Part shown: piece by piece, positions 1 to 6,882 of the stretch
Layout: every line of letters starts with the position of its first letter
Numbering within the stretch: the stretch's first letter is position 1
Assembly (NCBI RefSeq): GCF_002844275.1
Contig: NZ_NXGX01000016.1
Span: forward strand, 1-36,290
DNA: 36,290 bases
Direction of reading: 5' to 3'
Source of the DNA: Thalassospira lohafexi
GTDB taxonomy: Bacteria; Pseudomonadota; Alphaproteobacteria; Rhodospirillales; Thalassospiraceae
Made by a program: the position numbers and the translations under genes
The notes under the pieces: generated by a model
The model's input: only the letters and a program-made list of their open reading frames with translations
The model's database searches: none
Told to the model about the DNA's origin: nothing

Positions 1-28
1 AGAGGTTCAAATCCTCTCCCCGCAACCA
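1..28 (+). tRNA. 3' end of a tRNA gene, probably initiator tRNA-fMet (partial)
   Basis: The window starts inside the T arm. Bases 1-5 and 13-17 (agagg/cctct) pair around the 7-base loop ttcaaat. The acceptor 3' strand CCCCGCA (18-24), discriminator A25 and encoded CCA (26-28) follow. The ending CCCCGCA-A-CCA, where A72 cannot pair with C1, and the TTCAAAT loop are hallmarks of initiator tRNA-fMet. The anticodon is outside the window, so identity is inferred. tRNA 3' ends are common integration targets, which fits the mobile DNA that follows. Confidence 0.7.
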
Positions 29-37
29 CTCTTTCCG

Positions 38-71
38 ATCCGTTGAGTTTTGAGATATAGACTCGACGGAT
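38..71 (+). terminator. Hairpin just downstream of the tRNA
   Basis: An 11-bp inverted repeat pairs 38-48 (atccgttgagt) with 61-71 (actcgacggat), with one position that becomes a G-U wobble in RNA and a 12-nt loop. It begins 10 nt after the tRNA CCA, so it could serve as the tRNA transcript terminator or processing hairpin. No T-run follows on the plus strand, so Rho-independent termination would be weak. Confidence 0.4.
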
Positions 72-169
72 TCGCGAAACAAGAGAAAAAGTTCGGGTGC
101 ATGCCTCTAACAGAGGAGGCGGCACTACCGAGTTTCATTTTTCCCGGACTTTTCAAATAGATAAAGAAA

Positions 170-197
170 AAACCCGTCGGCTGGCACCAACGGGTTT
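170..197 (-). terminator. Intrinsic-type terminator (strongest on the minus strand)
   Basis: The 8-bp stem aaacccgt (170-177) / acgggttt (190-197) encloses a 12-nt loop. Read on the minus strand the stem is followed by a run of T residues (the A-run at about 165-172 on plus), the classical Rho-independent layout. On the plus strand only three T residues end the stem, so it may act weakly there on read-through from the tRNA. No minus-strand gene is seen upstream of it between 198 and 1300, so what it terminates is unclear. The rest of 1-304 shows no gene. Confidence 0.5.
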
Positions 198-304
198 CTG
201 AAAAGGCTTAAACTGCCCTCTGCTTGAAATCTGAGGTAAAGTTTAGGCGACGGGATCGCTTTGTCAAGTGCAAATGCGATGTTTGAACTCTGCCGATACC
301 ACAC

Positions 305-1309
305 ATGACATCTTCATATTCCGAAGCTCAAACTGGCGCGGTCGCTGAGCCTTCAGCACCGGTCGGAACATCTGCCGTTGCCCGTTGGCACTGGGTGCAG
401 ACAAAGATCTTACATCATCCGGATTTGACGACAGCTGAGATCTGTGTCGCCGTCGTTCTGGCATCGCACGTCAATGATCGGACGCAGGCATGCTTCCCCA
501 AGATAGAAACACTTGCACATGAGACAAGTCTGTCTGATCGCAAGGTGCGTCAGTCGCTCAAGCGTTTGGCAGACCTTGGGTTAGTTGTAAAGCTGAGCCG
601 GGCGTTTGGCAGACTTCGTAATCGCAATGCGTATCAGCTGGTCGGTCTTGGGTCTAAACCGGCATCTGGTTCCCTTAAACCGGCATCAGATTCCGCTGGT
701 AAACCGGCACATGGTGCCGGTTCCAATAAGATGAACACGGATAAAGAAGAAAACACGGATGAAAGGGAACAGGCGAATACTGTTTCTGGCGCCGGTGCCA
801 CCGTCCTTCCTGCCGTCGATGATCAATGTTTGATTTTAGCCAGGGAATGGCAGCGAATGTGTTCCGAGCCATGGACATTGGCGAATGCTTGTTTGCGTGT
901 GAATGAGGCGATTGAGCGTGTAGGCATCGACGCGGTTACGCTGGAGCTAAACGGTTTACGACAGAAGGGGAAAAGACCTTCGCGTCTGGCGATCTTGGAT
1001 GTTCTTGATGGTCTGCAGGCGAGTACGCCATTAGATGATGAAGGTCCTCGATGGCCGAAAGTTTGTGACGCAGACGCACCACCAGCATGGCGGGAGATAT
1101 GTGAGGTAATTTCTAAACGGGAACTCTCTGGGTGTCGAAATCCAGGGGCCTGGCTGTCCAAGATTAAGGCCTCATTGATGGGAGATACGTTGCTGCTGTC
1201 AGCGAACAATCGTTGCGTTCGCGATACGGCTCAGTATCATCTGCTTACGGAAATACGTAAGCACGCGGGGCAACGTGGCCTTGTGGTGAAAGGGCTAACG
1301 TATGATTAA
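305..1309 (+). CDS. Replication-initiator-like protein, HTH N terminus and DnaA-domain-I-like C terminus
   Basis: 334 residues. Residues about 28-120 form a helix-turn-helix domain of the HTH_36 type found in phage and plasmid replication proteins (WVQTKILHHPDLTTAE, then FPKIETLAHETSLSDRKVRQ as recognition region). A low-complexity linker with three KPA repeats follows (about 117-140) and then a charged segment. The last 70 residues (AWREICEVI ... GDTLLLSANNRCVRD) resemble the DnaA N-terminal domain pattern of W, then 'L.L.APNRFV.D', which in DnaA contacts the helicase. The likely role is origin recognition and helicase recruitment for an element-borne replicon. The linker DNA carries iteron-like repeats (655-722). 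No strong ribosome binding site precedes the ATG at 305, so the start is only moderately sure. It may instead be a transcription regulator. A weak terminator follows the stop. Confidence 0.75.
   Translation: MTSSYSEAQTGAVAEPSAPVGTSAVARWHWVQTKILHHPDLTTAEICVAVVLASHVNDRTQACFPKIETLAHETSLSDRKVRQSLKRLADLGLVVKLSRAFGRLRNRNAYQLVGLGSKPASGSLKPASDSAGKPAHGAGSNKMNTDKEENTDEREQANTVSGAGATVLPAVDDQCLILAREWQRMCSEPWTLANACLRVNEAIERVGIDAVTLELNGLRQKGKRPSRLAILDVLDGLQASTPLDDEGPRWPKVCDADAPPAWREICEVISKRELSGCRNPGAWLSKIKASLMGDTLLLSANNRCVRDTAQYHLLTEIRKHAGQRGLVVKGLTYD
655..776 (+). repeat. Iteron-like repeats plus A-rich tract inside the initiator gene (candidate origin)
   Basis: Three copies of a 19-bp unit (consensus TAAACCGGCATCTGGTTCC) start at 655, 676 and 700, that is 21 and 24 bp apart. 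The last copy sits in a perfect dyad, AACCGGCAC (702-710) ATG GTGCCGGTT (714-722). Immediately after comes an A-rich, purine-rich tract (about 721-776) with two copies of aacacggat. All spacings keep the reading frame, so the repeats encode the linker of the initiator. Iterons followed by an A-rich strand within the initiator gene is the known layout of the lambda O/ori region; application here is inference. Confidence 0.55.
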
Positions 1310-1311
1310 GT

Positions 1312-1331
1312 CAACTCATGTGGAGTTGTTT
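1312..1331 (+). terminator. Weak terminator after the initiator gene
   Basis: A 6-bp stem, CAACTC (1312-1317) / GAGTTG (1323-1328), with loop ATGTG is followed by TTTGTTGTGG. It begins 3 nt after the TAA stop of the initiator-like gene. The stem is short and the T-run is interrupted, so confidence is limited. Confidence 0.4.
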
Positions 1332-1388
1332 GTTGTGGAGTCATTTGTGTAACCAGCTCCTCTTATTTTAAGCCCCGCAGACGCATGA

Positions 1389-1616
1389 TTAGTAGCCAAA
1401 ATCTATCTTCTGCCCGCAGCTTAAATGCTGACCTGAGCCCGAACGAAAGGCCATTGAACGTGTGTAAATGGACGAAACGCCACATTTTCCAAACTCAGCA
1501 GCGTCCGCTCTGCAGACTTTGCTGTGTTTCTTAGTTGAGCAGTTACAACGAATGGCCGGTGCGACGGGAACGCAGCGTATAGCTTGATCGACGAACCGCA
1601 GCTCGGGGGCCGTCAT
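1389..1616 (-). CDS. Doubtful 75-residue ORF, translationally coupled to the upstream small ORF
   Basis: Its ATG (1614-1616) overlaps the TGA of the 60-residue ORF (ATGA), an arrangement that normally favours coupling. The product is rich in Cys, Arg and Ser and matches no family I recognise. It lies in degraded sequence next to an IS remnant, so it is more likely chance or debris than a gene. The rest of the 1310-2007 interval holds the IS3 remnant and a short palindrome but no other gene. Confidence 0.15.
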   Translation of the reverse strand: MTAPELRFVDQAIRCVPVAPAIRCNCSTKKHSKVCRADAAEFGKCGVSSIYTRSMAFRSGSGQHLSCGQKIDFGY

Positions 1617-1795
1617 TTCTTTCGGGCACTCTGTAGCGTATTAAGAACGTCTTTGTCGCCAGCAAGCGCTTGAGCTACTTCCAAGCCAGCCTTCAGTTTG
1701 GAACCTGTTTTGCTCCTATGATTTTCCTGCGAAAGTTGATCAATCTTCTTGATCGCGTCAATCTTGAAATCTTCGGTAAATCGGGAGGTGCTCAT
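1613..1795 (-). CDS. Small ORF with an IS3 OrfA-like N terminus, rest unrelated
   Basis: 60 residues. The start is well supported: AAGGAG lies 7 nt before the ATG. Residues 1-16 (MSTSRFTEDFKIDAIK) match the conserved start of IS3-family OrfA (typically S-R-F-T-E-E-F-K-I-D-A-V), but the rest (DQLSQENHRSKTGSKLK and onward) does not continue the OrfA helix-turn-helix. The ORF therefore looks like a fusion made by a deletion that joined the transposase start to other sequence. It could be expressed from the IS promoter and signals, but has no predictable function. Calling it a pseudogene fragment is equally reasonable. Confidence 0.4.
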   Translation of the reverse strand: MSTSRFTEDFKIDAIKKIDQLSQENHRSKTGSKLKAGLEVAQALAGDKDVLNTLQSARKK

Positions 1796-1855
1796 GATCT
1801 TCTCCTTGCCTCAATTTATAGGCTATTGGGTGTCTACAATTCCAGGGGCTATTCA
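1613..1855 (-). mobile_element. Remnant of an IS3-family insertion sequence (left end plus 5' end of orfA)
   Basis: Read on the minus strand, the segment starting at 1855 begins TGAATAGCCCCTGGAATTGT and continues with AGACACC, which resembles the terminal inverted repeats of many IS3-family elements (TGA..-GCCCC-GG....-GACAC). About 60 nt further in, at 1795, an ATG with the Shine-Dalgarno AAGGAG opens an ORF whose first 16 residues look like IS3 OrfA. The typical OrfA helix-turn-helix continuation and all of OrfB (DDE transposase) are missing. The inner boundary is uncertain, between about 1745 and 1613. No matching right end was found nearby. Confidence 0.55.
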
Positions 1856-1867
1856 GTTTGAGTTTTT

Positions 1868-1882
1868 GTTGGCACGTCCAAC
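1868..1882 (+). promoter_or_regulatory. Short palindrome upstream of the SIR2-like gene
   Basis: GTTGG (1868-1872) and CCAAC (1878-1882) flank CACGT, followed by seven A residues. It lies about 125 bp upstream of the large SIR2/NTPase gene and 13 bp outside the IS3 left end. It could be an operator or part of a promoter region. It is not terminator-like on either strand. No clear -35/-10 pair could be assigned. Confidence 0.25.
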
Positions 1883-2007
1883 GAAAAAAAGCGACTATGC
1901 ACAAATAATTTTGTGGAGCATTTCGTGCCTGAACCTAATGTTTAAGCTTGTCCTTTGTGGCATGGGTTTGGCTTTATCTACATGACCAAGAGTTACTTAA
2001 GGATGAG

Positions 2008-5000
2008 ATGGGTATGGAAAACTTGAGCGGGGTAGGAAATCCTGGTGTGTCGATGGCCCAGGCCATTCTCGAGGACGCCATATCTACGGACGTACCGATC
2101 GTTGCGATTTTGGGGCAGTCCTTGGGGCACGAGCCGGAGGAAGCGGACCGCATTTGCCTGAAAGCTCTTGAAAGGCTTCAAATTGACGGATCGTCTTGGA
2201 ATGATCTTTTCTCAAAGGGAAAGATTGACGCGGAATTCTACGATTGGCTCAACGAACGTTTCGAAAGGCGCAGCCCGCCGATAGAACTGACGGCGATTTC
2301 CGATGCGCATTTTTCTGCCGTCTTTACGTCGTCGATTGATCCGATTCTTAGAAATCTATTCGAAACGGATGGCCGTCAACCGGAAACTATCTTGGTCGGC
2401 GATCCTCCGCCTCCTGTGACTCGAAGCAAGCTCCGGCCTCGTCTTTATTATCTCTATGGCATGACCGGTGCCGGACAGTTCCAGCCGCCGATATCCAAGC
2501 TGGCGTTGAGGGCGCGCCATGCGCAGCATGCAACGCCCATGCTGAACACTTTGTTCGATGTGGCCACTCCTCTTGGGATTATCGTCATTGACGGGCTGCG
2601 GTCAGGGTCGGATTGGCTCAACCTGAGCGACCTTATCGGGCAACTGAGTATGGCCCCGACTCAGAGTGTTCTTTGGTATGGACCGGATCCAGAGTTTGAG
2701 GGTGACGACGCAGAGTTTTTCTCAGAGCTTGTCGAATCAGGAATTATTCTTCGCGACGAGCGTTCTCTCGGCACCGCGATTGCGGAAGCAGAGGCCCTAA
2801 ATGGTTCGGCGAAATTGCATTCCTGGAACGAGCCGGGAATTGTGTCGTTCGCAGATGGGCAAAAGTTAGTTACCACGCCGAGCATGCGCCTCAGCACGGA
2901 ATCGTCAGCTTCCATTATCGACGATGCTTGGTTGGACCCGCTTCAGCCAGTTAACGAGGCGGAACAGCTCGAAAAGTTCGCGCTCTTCCACTCGATACCA
3001 TCGAGTATTCGCCCGCTGTTGAATGGTGTGCGGCGCGGCTTCGCAATCAAGAGGGATTTTGAAGACGACCTATGGAAGACTGTCGGGAAGGCGATCGTTA
3101 ACCATGCAAATGAAAAAGGGGCGATCGTACTCAGTGGACAATCTGGGATCGGAAAATCTGTAGCACTTTACCGTCTGGCATCGACCATCCGGAGTGATAG
3201 ATTGGCCGCAGTTTTGTTTGCTCGCGATCGGGTTCCCCAAGCCGTCGAAGTCGCGCCGTTCTTGACGGAAGTCGATAAGCTTAACCAAGTGACAGTGCTG
3301 ATTGTCGATGCACTGGATGCGCCAAAAAGATATGATGCGTTGCTTGAGAGCTTCCGAAGCCGCGGACACAGAATCGTTATCGTCGGCACGTCATACGTCT
3401 CAGAACTCGCGATGAACCGTCATGACGGGCGACTGATCAGCGTCACCCCTGTCTTGAGTCCAGATGAGCGTGACGCTATGGTCACCTTGGTACAAAGTAA
3501 CGGTCTTGATATAGATTTCAAAGTACAGTCTGCTAACTCCGAACACGCACTTGCGTATTTCTTTTGGATGTTACCGCAAAGCCGCGCGCGCTTGGCGCGA
3601 GGGCTGGGCCTGGAGGCTCGTCGCACGGAAAGAACAGTCCGTGAGCGAGGGAAAGAGAAAAGGTCAGCAAAGCGGCTGACGGATATGGCGCATGCCTTTC
3701 TGCAAGCGGGATACAACACAAAGGTGCCTATCCTTCAGCAGGCCCCCACCACCGACGAAGAAAGCGATTCTGCAGTTAAACTGATTGACTACATTATGGT
3801 CTGTTCCAGATTGCATAGATGGGTGCCGATCAATCTCGTCCTGCGGGCCTTGTTGTCCAAAAGCTTGGTCTCGCATTCGGGTCTCGACACGGAGTTAATC
3901 CGCGATCTGTTTGAGGGGTATGACTTATTTCGATGGCGTTACCACGACAATAGCGACGATCAGCTCCTCGTGGGGGCGCGGTTGCAGGTGGAGGCGCAGC
4001 TTATCTGCGATCAAAGAATCGGAGGCCCCGTTCAGGAAAGCAGAAAAATTCTCGAACTGATCGCGAGTGCCACACGCGCTGGAACGGAAGGTGGAGAAGA
4101 GGCGCGGTTCGTCGCCGATATTGTTTATGCATTGGGTCCCGATGGGCCCCTCGGCACCCGATACCAAGACACATATGGTGAGATTGCTGCTGCATTGACA
4201 TCCCTCCGAAAGGACCGAGGCGTGAGGAGCGCGCGCTTAATGCTGCAGGAAGCGACTTTGCGCCGTCATTTCATTCGAAATAACAGTTCCAAGATACCGG
4301 ACGACGATCAGTGGCAGCTTTTGGATGAAGCGCGTGAGGCAGTAGAGGAGGCGTTGACAGACATTTCATCTCCTAAGAACAGTTTGCGCGCGGCGCGAAG
4401 AACAATCGACTACCTTTGGGTTGAACGTGCGGCGACATATGGCTACCTCGCAACGACTGCTTCAAAAAACAAAAAGCCTGCCGATTTGGTTTGGGCACAT
4501 TATCTTGCGGCGCGAGAGGCAGCCCGAAACGCAACGGGAAGGGTCGATACGTATCATCCGATCGACATCTCACTTTGGATCCCCATCCAAATACTAGAAT
4601 CAAAACCCAACTTGGGCCTCGAGAGAGAGGCGGAGTTGCGCGCCGATATTATATCGTCCATCGACATGGTTAGCGAAGAAGAACTCGAGTTTGGCCAGAT
4701 GGAAGTCTTCCAGAGGCAAAGGCTCCGTTCGGCAGAGCTCCTTGAGAACGAGACACTGAGCGAAGAGGCCTTTGACGCCTTGGCTAATGCCGGTTCCACA
4801 GTGGGCTACTACTTCCGGGCCAAAAGTTTGGCTCCACAGCGGAATGCAATGGAGGCGGCGGTAACTAACGCGCAACTCAATCAGGCAAAAGCGGCGTCGG
4901 ATTATTTGCTGCAAAACAGTGAGTATGTTTTCGATGACCCAAGGTGCTTGTGGCTTCTGCTCAATTGCCTGTGGCTGTGGAAGACGGGGGAATGGTTATT

Positions 5001-5445
5001 TAGGGGGTTGCGCCAACCTCTCCCATTCGCAGATACGGACCGCGCGCAGATCCTTGATGTCCTCACGGACCTTTCTACCGCGTCAGGAAAGGATTTGTCG
5101 CCGAAGTTCAGGTATCTCCATGCCGTTCTCAACTGGCTAACAGGCGACGAAGCCGGTGCCATCCAGAAATTCCGCCAACTGGCACAGGACACGGAGTATG
5201 TTGAAGGAAAAAGGGTTTTGCGAAGAAACGTCATTACAGACGATGAAAAACAGCCAATAGCCTACAGCGGCATCGTCGAAAGGCAGATCGGAGACAATCG
5301 GTGGTCCGTACACGTTCGAGAACTCAATCGGAAAATCGACTTGGTTGAAGGGCGCTGGATACAGAATGTCTCTATCGGCACAGAAATCAAAAAATTTGCC
5401 ATTGCATTTAACTACCTTGGCCCAATTGCCGACGAGTTACGTTAG
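2008..5445 (+). CDS. SIR2-like / STAND-type P-loop NTPase with C-terminal repeats, candidate anti-phage sensor-effector
   Basis: 1145 residues from ATG 2008; AAGGA ends 4 nt before it, and ATG 2014 (10 nt away) is equally possible. The frame stays open upstream to 1948 but no site supports that start. Residues about 70-270 look like a divergent SIR2-like fold: VFTSSID (105-111) sits where SIR2 proteins have 'TTNYD', and YLYG (148-151) where they have 'KLHG'. A P-loop domain follows, with Walker A GQSGIGKS (377-384) and Walker B-like VLIVDALD (430-437). Residues about 550-1050 are helical with TPR/STAND-sensor-like character. The last 60 residues are beta-rich and end GTEIKKFAIAFNYLGPIADEL, reminiscent of cold-shock/OB folds. 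SIR2-STAND proteins (for example Avs5-like) are NAD-depleting phage defences; assignment here is inference because catalytic SIR2 residues are not obvious. The next gene follows after 8 nt, so they form an operon. Confidence 0.7.
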   Translation: MGMENLSGVGNPGVSMAQAILEDAISTDVPIVAILGQSLGHEPEEADRICLKALERLQIDGSSWNDLFSKGKIDAEFYDWLNERFERRSPPIELTAISDAHFSAVFTSSIDPILRNLFETDGRQPETILVGDPPPPVTRSKLRPRLYYLYGMTGAGQFQPPISKLALRARHAQHATPMLNTLFDVATPLGIIVIDGLRSGSDWLNLSDLIGQLSMAPTQSVLWYGPDPEFEGDDAEFFSELVESGIILRDERSLGTAIAEAEALNGSAKLHSWNEPGIVSFADGQKLVTTPSMRLSTESSASIIDDAWLDPLQPVNEAEQLEKFALFHSIPSSIRPLLNGVRRGFAIKRDFEDDLWKTVGKAIVNHANEKGAIVLSGQSGIGKSVALYRLASTIRSDRLAAVLFARDRVPQAVEVAPFLTEVDKLNQVTVLIVDALDAPKRYDALLESFRSRGHRIVIVGTSYVSELAMNRHDGRLISVTPVLSPDERDAMVTLVQSNGLDIDFKVQSANSEHALAYFFWMLPQSRARLARGLGLEARRTERTVRERGKEKRSAKRLTDMAHAFLQAGYNTKVPILQQAPTTDEESDSAVKLIDYIMVCSRLHRWVPINLVLRALLSKSLVSHSGLDTELIRDLFEGYDLFRWRYHDNSDDQLLVGARLQVEAQLICDQRIGGPVQESRKILELIASATRAGTEGGEEARFVADIVYALGPDGPLGTRYQDTYGEIAAALTSLRKDRGVRSARLMLQEATLRRHFIRNNSSKIPDDDQWQLLDEAREAVEEALTDISSPKNSLRAARRTIDYLWVERAATYGYLATTASKNKKPADLVWAHYLAAREAARNATGRVDTYHPIDISLWIPIQILESKPNLGLEREAELRADIISSIDMVSEEELEFGQMEVFQRQRLRSAELLENETLSEEAFDALANAGSTVGYYFRAKSLAPQRNAMEAAVTNAQLNQAKAASDYLLQNSEYVFDDPRCLWLLLNCLWLWKTGEWLFRGLRQPLPFADTDRAQILDVLTDLSTASGKDLSPKFRYLHAVLNWLTGDEAGAIQKFRQLAQDTEYVEGKRVLRRNVITDDEKQPIAYSGIVERQIGDNRWSVHVRELNRKIDLVEGRWIQNVSIGTEIKKFAIAFNYLGPIADELR

Positions 5446-5453
5446 GGGGAGCG

Positions 5454-6185
5454 GTGGCGGTGTTTGAAAACCTGTTGCAGAAGATCGACTCTCTTAGGGA
5501 CGTCTGTGCCGAGAACATCGGTAGTCGAGAGATACATGAGATTTCCGTCGACGTTCCGCAACAGCCGTTCGATGAGCTCTATTTCATAAAAACGGTTGCG
5601 TGGTGCTACGTTCTCTTTAATGAGACGGGACCCTTTATCAGGTTCTCGGGAAAGCTTCTTCGCGCACGGCCGCAAGCGGCAGAAAAGTATAAAGAAGTAA
5701 AATATTTTGTCCAATGTGCGCGAACCGTACACGCGCACAATCTTCTTTCAAGCTCTTCCACAGATGCTCAAACGAAGCGATATTATGAAATCTGGACAAT
5801 GGAGAATGGTGGTAAACCGTGCAGTTGGGAAAAGTGTAGCAAAGCGCTGATAAAAAGTATGGACGAGGTGCTGTGTGAGTTTCAGGATGGGTGGAGGCTG
5901 CGGAGCGAGGACGAGAGCGACCGCCAGGAATTGTGGCGCGACTATGAAAGCGAAAAACGGACTTCTTGGGACGCGCACGAGTTTGATCCGTTCGTCACCC
6001 AGGCTGCCAATGAAGCACAGCTTGAGGATTTTAACAGCGCAGCTTTTCGGAAAGAGGGCAATAGAGTAGAGCGATGGCGAAAACTTGTTAGGTATTTTGG
6101 CAGTCGAGAATCGGCGGAAAAAGCGGTTCGCCGTGTAATTCAGGCAGAAATATTCAATACCTTTGGCGCCCCCTCCGATGTATGA
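5454..6185 (+). CDS. HEPN-like partner protein of the SIR2/NTPase gene
   Basis: 243 residues, GTG start at 5454 preceded by the purine-rich AGGGGGAG; it starts 8 nt after the stop of the SIR2-like gene. No family could be named from the sequence. Residues 60-110 form predicted helices holding R90-T-V-H-A-H95, an R-x4-H motif as in HEPN ribonucleases, inside 'CARTVHAHNLLSSS', which resembles the usual HEPN 'R....H' helix followed by a turn. The remainder is charged and helical. The likely role is an RNase effector or a regulator working with the NTPase; this is inference. The stop codon and last few residues (about PPSDV) lie in DNA that reads as an IS3 orfA remnant on the opposite strand, so the original C terminus may have been cut by an insertion. 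Confidence 0.65.
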   Translation: MAVFENLLQKIDSLRDVCAENIGSREIHEISVDVPQQPFDELYFIKTVAWCYVLFNETGPFIRFSGKLLRARPQAAEKYKEVKYFVQCARTVHAHNLLSSSSTDAQTKRYYEIWTMENGGKPCSWEKCSKALIKSMDEVLCEFQDGWRLRSEDESDRQELWRDYESEKRTSWDAHEFDPFVTQAANEAQLEDFNSAAFRKEGNRVERWRKLVRYFGSRESAEKAVRRVIQAEIFNTFGAPSDV

Positions 6186-6296
6186 AAGCCAATTGTCGAA
6201 TTTGCCTTCCGAGACGCCATCCCGGCTGTAAACGTCCGTCGTCTTCTGCCCCGCGATCCCGATGATATGTTCTTCCGCGAACCCTAAGTGCTTCAC
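6166..6296 (-). pseudogene. Degenerate IS3-family orfA fragment
   Basis: Read on minus from GTG at 6296, the translation starts KHLGFAEEHIIGI and later has DGVSEGKFDNW then LSYIGG. This matches the IS3-family (IS407-like group) OrfA pattern 'F-T-E-E-Q-I-I-G-I-L ... R-H-G-I-S-E-A-T-F-Y-N-W-K-S-K-Y-G-G', but several residues are missing between the two blocks. A purine-rich AGAGGTGAAG surrounds the start. The fragment breaks off at about 6166-6180, exactly where the plus-strand partner gene ends. No OrfB or terminal repeat is present. Confidence 0.6.
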
Positions 6297-6619
6297 CTCT
6301 ATCTCTTCTTCGATTGATGGACTCCACCAATAAAGAAAGAGAAAACGGGGCTCACGTCACACCTCATGCGACACTCCGGCGGACGACATCAGAATCCATG
6401 CCAACTGGTATATCCTCTCAGAGTAAACTGAACGCACAACCTCCCCTTTGTGCTAAATCGGTCACAACCCCCTGATGAGAAAATGAGATATTTGAAGAAC
6501 ACAGATGTCCACGTCTGGCTACAAATAGCCAATCTCAGAACAACTCCATTAAGTCGGGTATTGGGTGGTAAGCAGACATCACATCCCCTCCCCAAACTTG
6601 CATAAAACTTAACCCTGAT

Positions 6620-6697
6620 GGTAGCCCCAAGGTAGCCCAGCACATAAAACGGCTTAGCATTTTACTGCTATGCCGTTGATATTATTGGTTGCGGGGA
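6620..6697. other. Att-like site: direct repeats, hairpin and tRNA-fMet 3'-end match
   Basis: GGTAGCCC occurs at 6620-6627 and again at 6631-6638. A hairpin pairs AACGGCTTAGCA (6648-6659) with TGCTATGCCGTT (6666-6677), one mismatch. Then TGGTTGCGGGGA (6686-6697) is the exact reverse complement of bases 17-28, the tRNA 3' end. Arm-type repeats next to a tRNA-derived core is typical of integrase attachment sites. The copy is inverted relative to the tRNA at base 1, so the two are not a simple attL/attR pair. The interval 6186-6882 otherwise contains only the IS3 fragment and no gene that I can support. Confidence 0.45.
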
Positions 6698-6882
6698 CGC
6701 GTATGCTCTACACAGTTCAATTAGATATAGGGTAGGAAGTTGGTGTTTACTCGTTGAGGGCTGCGATTCTAGAATTTCTCGATACTAGGCTGAGCCAATT
6801 CGGATGATTTTTGCACGTCTGCGATTCTGTGTTGTCGCCAAAATGGCTTTGCAATGTGATAGGCAGAATTTTGCCGATTTAT

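Noticed and set aside
5748..6165. Most of a 182-codon minus-strand frame overlapping the HEPN-like gene
   Set aside because: Only its first part (6296 to about 6166) resembles IS3 OrfA; the rest is a shadow of the plus-strand gene.
6186..6700. Tyrosine integrase gene remnant expected next to the att-like site
   Set aside because: No integrase motif (R-H-R-Y) was found on either strand in this interval.
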